A stretch of DNA of 29,174 bases from assembly GCA_039931675.1 (NCBI GenBank), contig JBDTRM010000024.1, positions 1-29,174 on the forward strand. Direction: 5' to 3'. The DNA comes from JAEUTH01 sp039931675 (GTDB lineage Bacteria; Bacteroidota; Bacteroidia; AKYH767-A; OLB10). Below the pieces are notes generated by a model, which was not told the DNA's origin, made no database searches, and saw only the letters and a program-made list of their open reading frames with translations. Position numbers and translations under genes: made by a program. Of the stretch, positions 27,501 to 29,174 are shown piece after piece (position 1 is the stretch's first letter; every line of letters begins with the position of its first letter).

Positions 27501-28015
27501 ATTTTCTCTCTTATAAGTTTTATCCCAAAGTTTTTGAAGAATATTACAAACACTTGAAACAATATGGTGATGTGAGCATGGTGCCAACACCTGCATTTTT
27601 TTACGGCATGAAAAACAATGAGGAAATCCTTATTGAAATCGGAAAAGGAAAAACACTCATCGTGCGTTTGCTCTATGTTGGCGATGCCGATGAAAGTGGA
27701 ATGCGCACCGTTTATTTCCGCCTCAACGGACAAACACGCGCAATTGAAGTTAAAGACATCAAAACAAATATTACCAAACACTCCAACATAAAAATAACCG
27801 ACAGCACTAAACAAGTTGGCGCACCCATGCAAGGAATGTTGAGCAAAATTTTTGTGAAAGAAGGCGCAACAATAAAAAAGAACGAACCACTTTTCACCAT
27901 CGAAGCCATGAAAATGGAAACCACCATCACAGCCCCGCGCGATTTTACGGTTACAAAAATTGTGTTGAAGGAAAAGACATTGGTGGAGCAGGATGATTTG
28001 GTAATGGAGGTGTAA
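24578..28015 (+). CDS. pyc: Pyruvate carboxylase
   Basis: A 1145-residue single-chain biotin enzyme that makes oxaloacetate from pyruvate, bicarbonate and ATP. Order: biotin carboxylase (about 1-455) with the ATP-grasp loop KASAGGGGRG at 161-170 and FFIEVNPRIQVEHTVTE; carboxyltransferase (about 530-800) with FTDTTLRDAHQS from about 534 and HILGIKDMAGLLKP including K713, which aligns with the carbamylated metal-site lysine; the PYC allosteric/linker region; and a biotin carrier domain with EAMKMET and biotinyl lysine K1112. Length and domain order match two-in-one PYC rather than split oxaloacetate decarboxylase. Stands alone with its own probable promoter; no terminator seen before the downstream repeats. 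Confidence 0.98.
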   Translation: MQKIQKLLVANRGEIAIRALRAAAELGIRTVAVYTYEDRYSLHRYKADEAYQIGPDSEALKPYLDVEEIIRIAKKYEVDAIHPGYGFLSENVTFARRCREMKIIFVGPKPEVMEQLGDKVASKKVARECGVPIIEDNKELLTDAKIALKEAKRIGFPVILKASAGGGGRGMRVINKEEELEKSFNEAKREAGNAFGDDTIFIEKFVTNPKHIEVQILGDEYGNIVHLFERDCSVQRRFQKVVEIAPAPSLKQETKNKLYEYALKLARKVNYNNAGTVEFLVDEQENIFFIEVNPRIQVEHTVTEEVTGIDIVRSQLLIADGKELASKEIDIPSQETLRCLGFAIQCRLTTEDPANNFKPDYGTIIAYRNAGGYGIRIDEGSSYQGVKVSPFFDSMLAKVTAKGRTLKGASARMLRTLAEFRIRGVKTNMPFLENVLKHPVFQEGKCTVKFIENYPELFIFKTRMDSGTKVLRFIADATVNGSPDVQKVDTSKIFLPAKIPSYNKFEARVDGTKQLLSQLGPVKFSEWLKEQKQIQFTDTTLRDAHQSLLATRVRTTDMLRVAEAFSYMHPQTFSMEVWGGATFDVALRFLHEDPWRRLKLLREAVPNILLQMLIRGSNAIGYAAYPDNLVEKFIEQSWANGVDVFRIFDSLNWVKSMLVSITAVRERTGGIAEACICYTGDIFDKKRSKFNMKYYVDLAKEMEDAGAHILGIKDMAGLLKPYAAEALITELKKSINIPIHLHTHDTSSIQAATYMKAVEAGVDVIDCALGSLSGLTSQPNFNSVVELLKDHPRHQPFNMESLNEFSNYWETVREWYYPFESGLMAGTAEVYKHEIPGGQYSNLKPQAISLGLQHRMEEIKHAYEEVNLLFGDIVKVTPSSKVVGDMALYMVTNNLTTKDIFERGDSLSFPESVKSMFKGDLGQPHGGWPAALQKIILKDEKAYTDLPNAHLAPINLDKEFEEFRNQFDASLTFLDFLSYKFYPKVFEEYYKHLKQYGDVSMVPTPAFFYGMKNNEEILIEIGKGKTLIVRLLYVGDADESGMRTVYFRLNGQTRAIEVKDIKTNITKHSNIKITDSTKQVGAPMQGMLSKIFVKEGATIKKNEPLFTIEAMKMETTITAPRDFTVTKIVLKEKTLVEQDDLVMEV

Positions 28016-28050
28016 GGGAAAATTTATTTTGCAATAAATTGGTTTATTTG

Positions 28051-28157
28051 AACCAACTAAAGTTGGTTGTTACAGGCTGGCGCGTGTGCAAAGTTGCGAC
28101 AACATACTTGCAAGAACACACTTGCGTAAGCCTGTAACAGCGAATCTTTAGTTCGCT
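28051..28157. repeat. REP-type unit 1, upstream of RAYT gene
   Basis: Hairpin AACCAACT-AA-AGTTGGTT (28051-28068), arm GTTACAGGCT (28069-28078), spacer, arm AGCCTGTAAC (28129-28138), hairpin AGCGAA...TTCGCT (28139-28157). Tail TTTAAAAAATTACTGCC is shared with unit 3. Confidence 0.92.
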
Positions 28158-28191
28158 TTAAAAAATTACTGCCAAATTCTTTTTCCTAAAA

Positions 28192-28284
28192 AAACTAAGT
28201 TTGTTGCTACATTGCTTTCGCGTTAGCAATGTTTAAAAGACAACACCCATGCGTAAGCCTGTAACAACGAACTTCAGTTCGCTC
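28192..28284. repeat. REP-type unit 2 (diverged), immediately upstream of RAYT gene
   Basis: The left half is degenerate (AAACTAAGTTTGTTGCTAC) and includes a separate hairpin ACATTGC...GCAATGT (28209-28231). The right half is well kept: CCCATGCGTAAGCCTGTAAC and hairpin CGAACT-TC-AGTTCG (28268-28281). It ends 27 bp before the transposase ATG. Confidence 0.85.
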
Positions 28285-28311
28285 TAAAAACAATCACAAA
28301 CCCCAATCAAA

Positions 28312-28968
28312 ATGATTAAAACCCAATACCACCGAAACCTTCCACACTTCCAACCTATCGGTGAAAAATTCTTTATCACATTTCGTTTATACGATTCATT
28401 TTTTGATAAGATGATTGAAAAAATCATTGAAAAGAAAAACGAAAAAATTCAATTGCTCATAAACAGCAAAAACGAAAATCTAAAAGAACAAATCAGGACG
28501 GAACAAAAACATGCCTTGATTTTAATTGATAAGCTATTAGATGAAACCCACGAAGCAGCAATTCATTTATCAAATGACAAAGTTGCCGAAGTGGTGAAGA
28601 AGAAGTTACACGAATATGATAATGAGTTTTATAATTTAATAGCTTACTGCATCATGCCCAATCATGTTCATTTAGTAATTGATACTGCTATTCAATTGAA
28701 TGAAATAGAAGAAGATTTGCTGAACGAATCATACATTCAATTGGATAAAATAATGAAATACATAAAAGGAGGAAGTGCTTTTGAGGCTAACCAAATCTTA
28801 TTTCGGACTGGTAAGTTTTGGCAACGTGAAAGTTATGACCATGTTATTAGAGATGACAGAGAGTTGAGAAATATTATCAATTATATTTTGCAAAATCCTG
28901 TCAAAGCGAGGTTGGTTAAAGAGTGGCAAGAATGGAAGTATAGTTATGTGAATGAGAAATATTTGTAA
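28312..28968 (+). CDS. REP-associated tyrosine transposase (RAYT, Y1 HUH / IS200-like)
   Basis: A 218-residue single-strand DNA transposase-like protein. The HUH motif is H118-V-H120 in YCIMPNHVHLVI, and the catalytic tyrosine is Y175 in FWQRESYDHVIRD, the sequence typical of RAYTs. YIKGGSAFEANQIL between them also fits, as does NIINYILQNPVKARLV after it. An acidic/lysine-rich helical insert lies at about 33-100. The gene is intact. It starts 27 bp after REP unit 2 and ends 11 bp before unit 3, the usual arrangement in which a RAYT sits beside the repeats it recognises. RAYTs are single-copy, vertically kept genes rather than freely moving insertion sequences; whether this one still moves repeats is inference. 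Confidence 0.93.
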   Translation: MIKTQYHRNLPHFQPIGEKFFITFRLYDSFFDKMIEKIIEKKNEKIQLLINSKNENLKEQIRTEQKHALILIDKLLDETHEAAIHLSNDKVAEVVKKKLHEYDNEFYNLIAYCIMPNHVHLVIDTAIQLNEIEEDLLNESYIQLDKIMKYIKGGSAFEANQILFRTGKFWQRESYDHVIRDDRELRNIINYILQNPVKARLVKEWQEWKYSYVNEKYL

Positions 28969-28979
28969 AGTGTTTTTCA

Positions 28980-29090
28980 AACCAACTGAAGTTGGTTGTT
29001 ACAGGCTGGCGCATGTGCAAATACTTACACGAAAACATTCATTAGATAACACCCATGCGTAAGCCTGTAACAGCGAATCTTTAGTTCGCT
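28980..29090. repeat. REP-type unit 3, downstream of RAYT gene
   Basis: Hairpin AACCAACT-GA-AGTTGGTT (28980-28997), arm GTTACAGGCT (28998-29007), arm AGCCTGTAAC (29062-29071), hairpin AGCGAA...TTCGCT (29072-29090). The tail TTTAAAAAATTATTGCC precedes unit 4. Confidence 0.92.
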
Positions 29091-29119
29091 TTAAAAAATT
29101 ATTGCCAGACTTTTTCTTG

Positions 29120-29174
29120 AACCAACTGAAGTTGGTTGTTACAGGCTGGCGCATGTGCAAATACTTACACGAAA
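29120..29174. repeat. REP-type unit 4, cut by window edge
   Basis: All 55 visible bases repeat unit 3 from its first base, 140 bp further on, so units 3 and 4 are direct tandem copies. The array probably continues beyond the window. Confidence 0.92.

Noticed and set aside
28051..29174. CRISPR-like array
   Set aside because: Units are large, internally palindromic and diverged, with a transposase gene among them; there are no short identical repeats with unique spacers and no cas genes.

Overview
The window reads as chromosomal DNA of a free-living member of the Bacteroidota. Evidence: proteins with type A type-IX-secretion C-terminal sorting domains, SBBP-repeat surface proteins, the purH-mreBCD-mrdA-rodA order, AT-rich spacers, and two candidate promoters with a TTG/TTTG element 19-20 bp upstream of an identical TATTTTCGC element, close to the Bacteroidota TAnnTTTG consensus. 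I see no tRNA, rRNA or CRISPR array. The genus cannot be fixed from sequence alone.

Layout. 1-6558: the 3' end of purH, then the elongasome cluster mreB, mreC, mreD, mrdA (PBP2), rodA, interrupted by two spacers that carry related nested-palindrome repeats. 6675-9700: an outer-membrane beta-barrel protein facing a tandem universal stress protein on the minus strand, with a palindromic repeat between the convergent ends. 9783-12916: an accessory stretch with palindromic repeats, a frameshifted SBBP/T9SS surface protein and a small secreted T9SS protein flanked by short inverted repeats. 13013-16728: a compact membrane class III adenylate cyclase and a K+-dependent membrane pyrophosphatase (hppA) with a 132-residue Cys/Met-rich tail, closed by a clear terminator. 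17207-23217: a second, large SBBP/T9SS protein, then on the minus strand dusB followed by a secreted M6-like metalloprotease. 23371-28015: a CPBP intramembrane protease and full-length pyruvate carboxylase. 28051-29174: a RAYT (Y1 HUH, REP-associated) transposase gene closely flanked by at least four copies of its probable palindromic REP-type element.

How it fits together. MreBCD, PBP2 and RodA form one machine for lateral wall synthesis. Pyruvate carboxylase (anaplerosis) and HppA (pyrophosphate-driven cation pump) are core energy metabolism. The SBBP/T9SS proteins and the metalloprotease are probable surface or secreted factors. The two most distinctive items are the Cys-rich tail on the proton-pump-type pyrophosphatase, and a recurrent repeat design (short hairpin, inverted arm, spacer, inverted arm, short hairpin) that appears with different sequences at several intergenic sites and around the RAYT gene. 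That pattern suggests several families of REP/BIME-like elements, one with a linked transposase.
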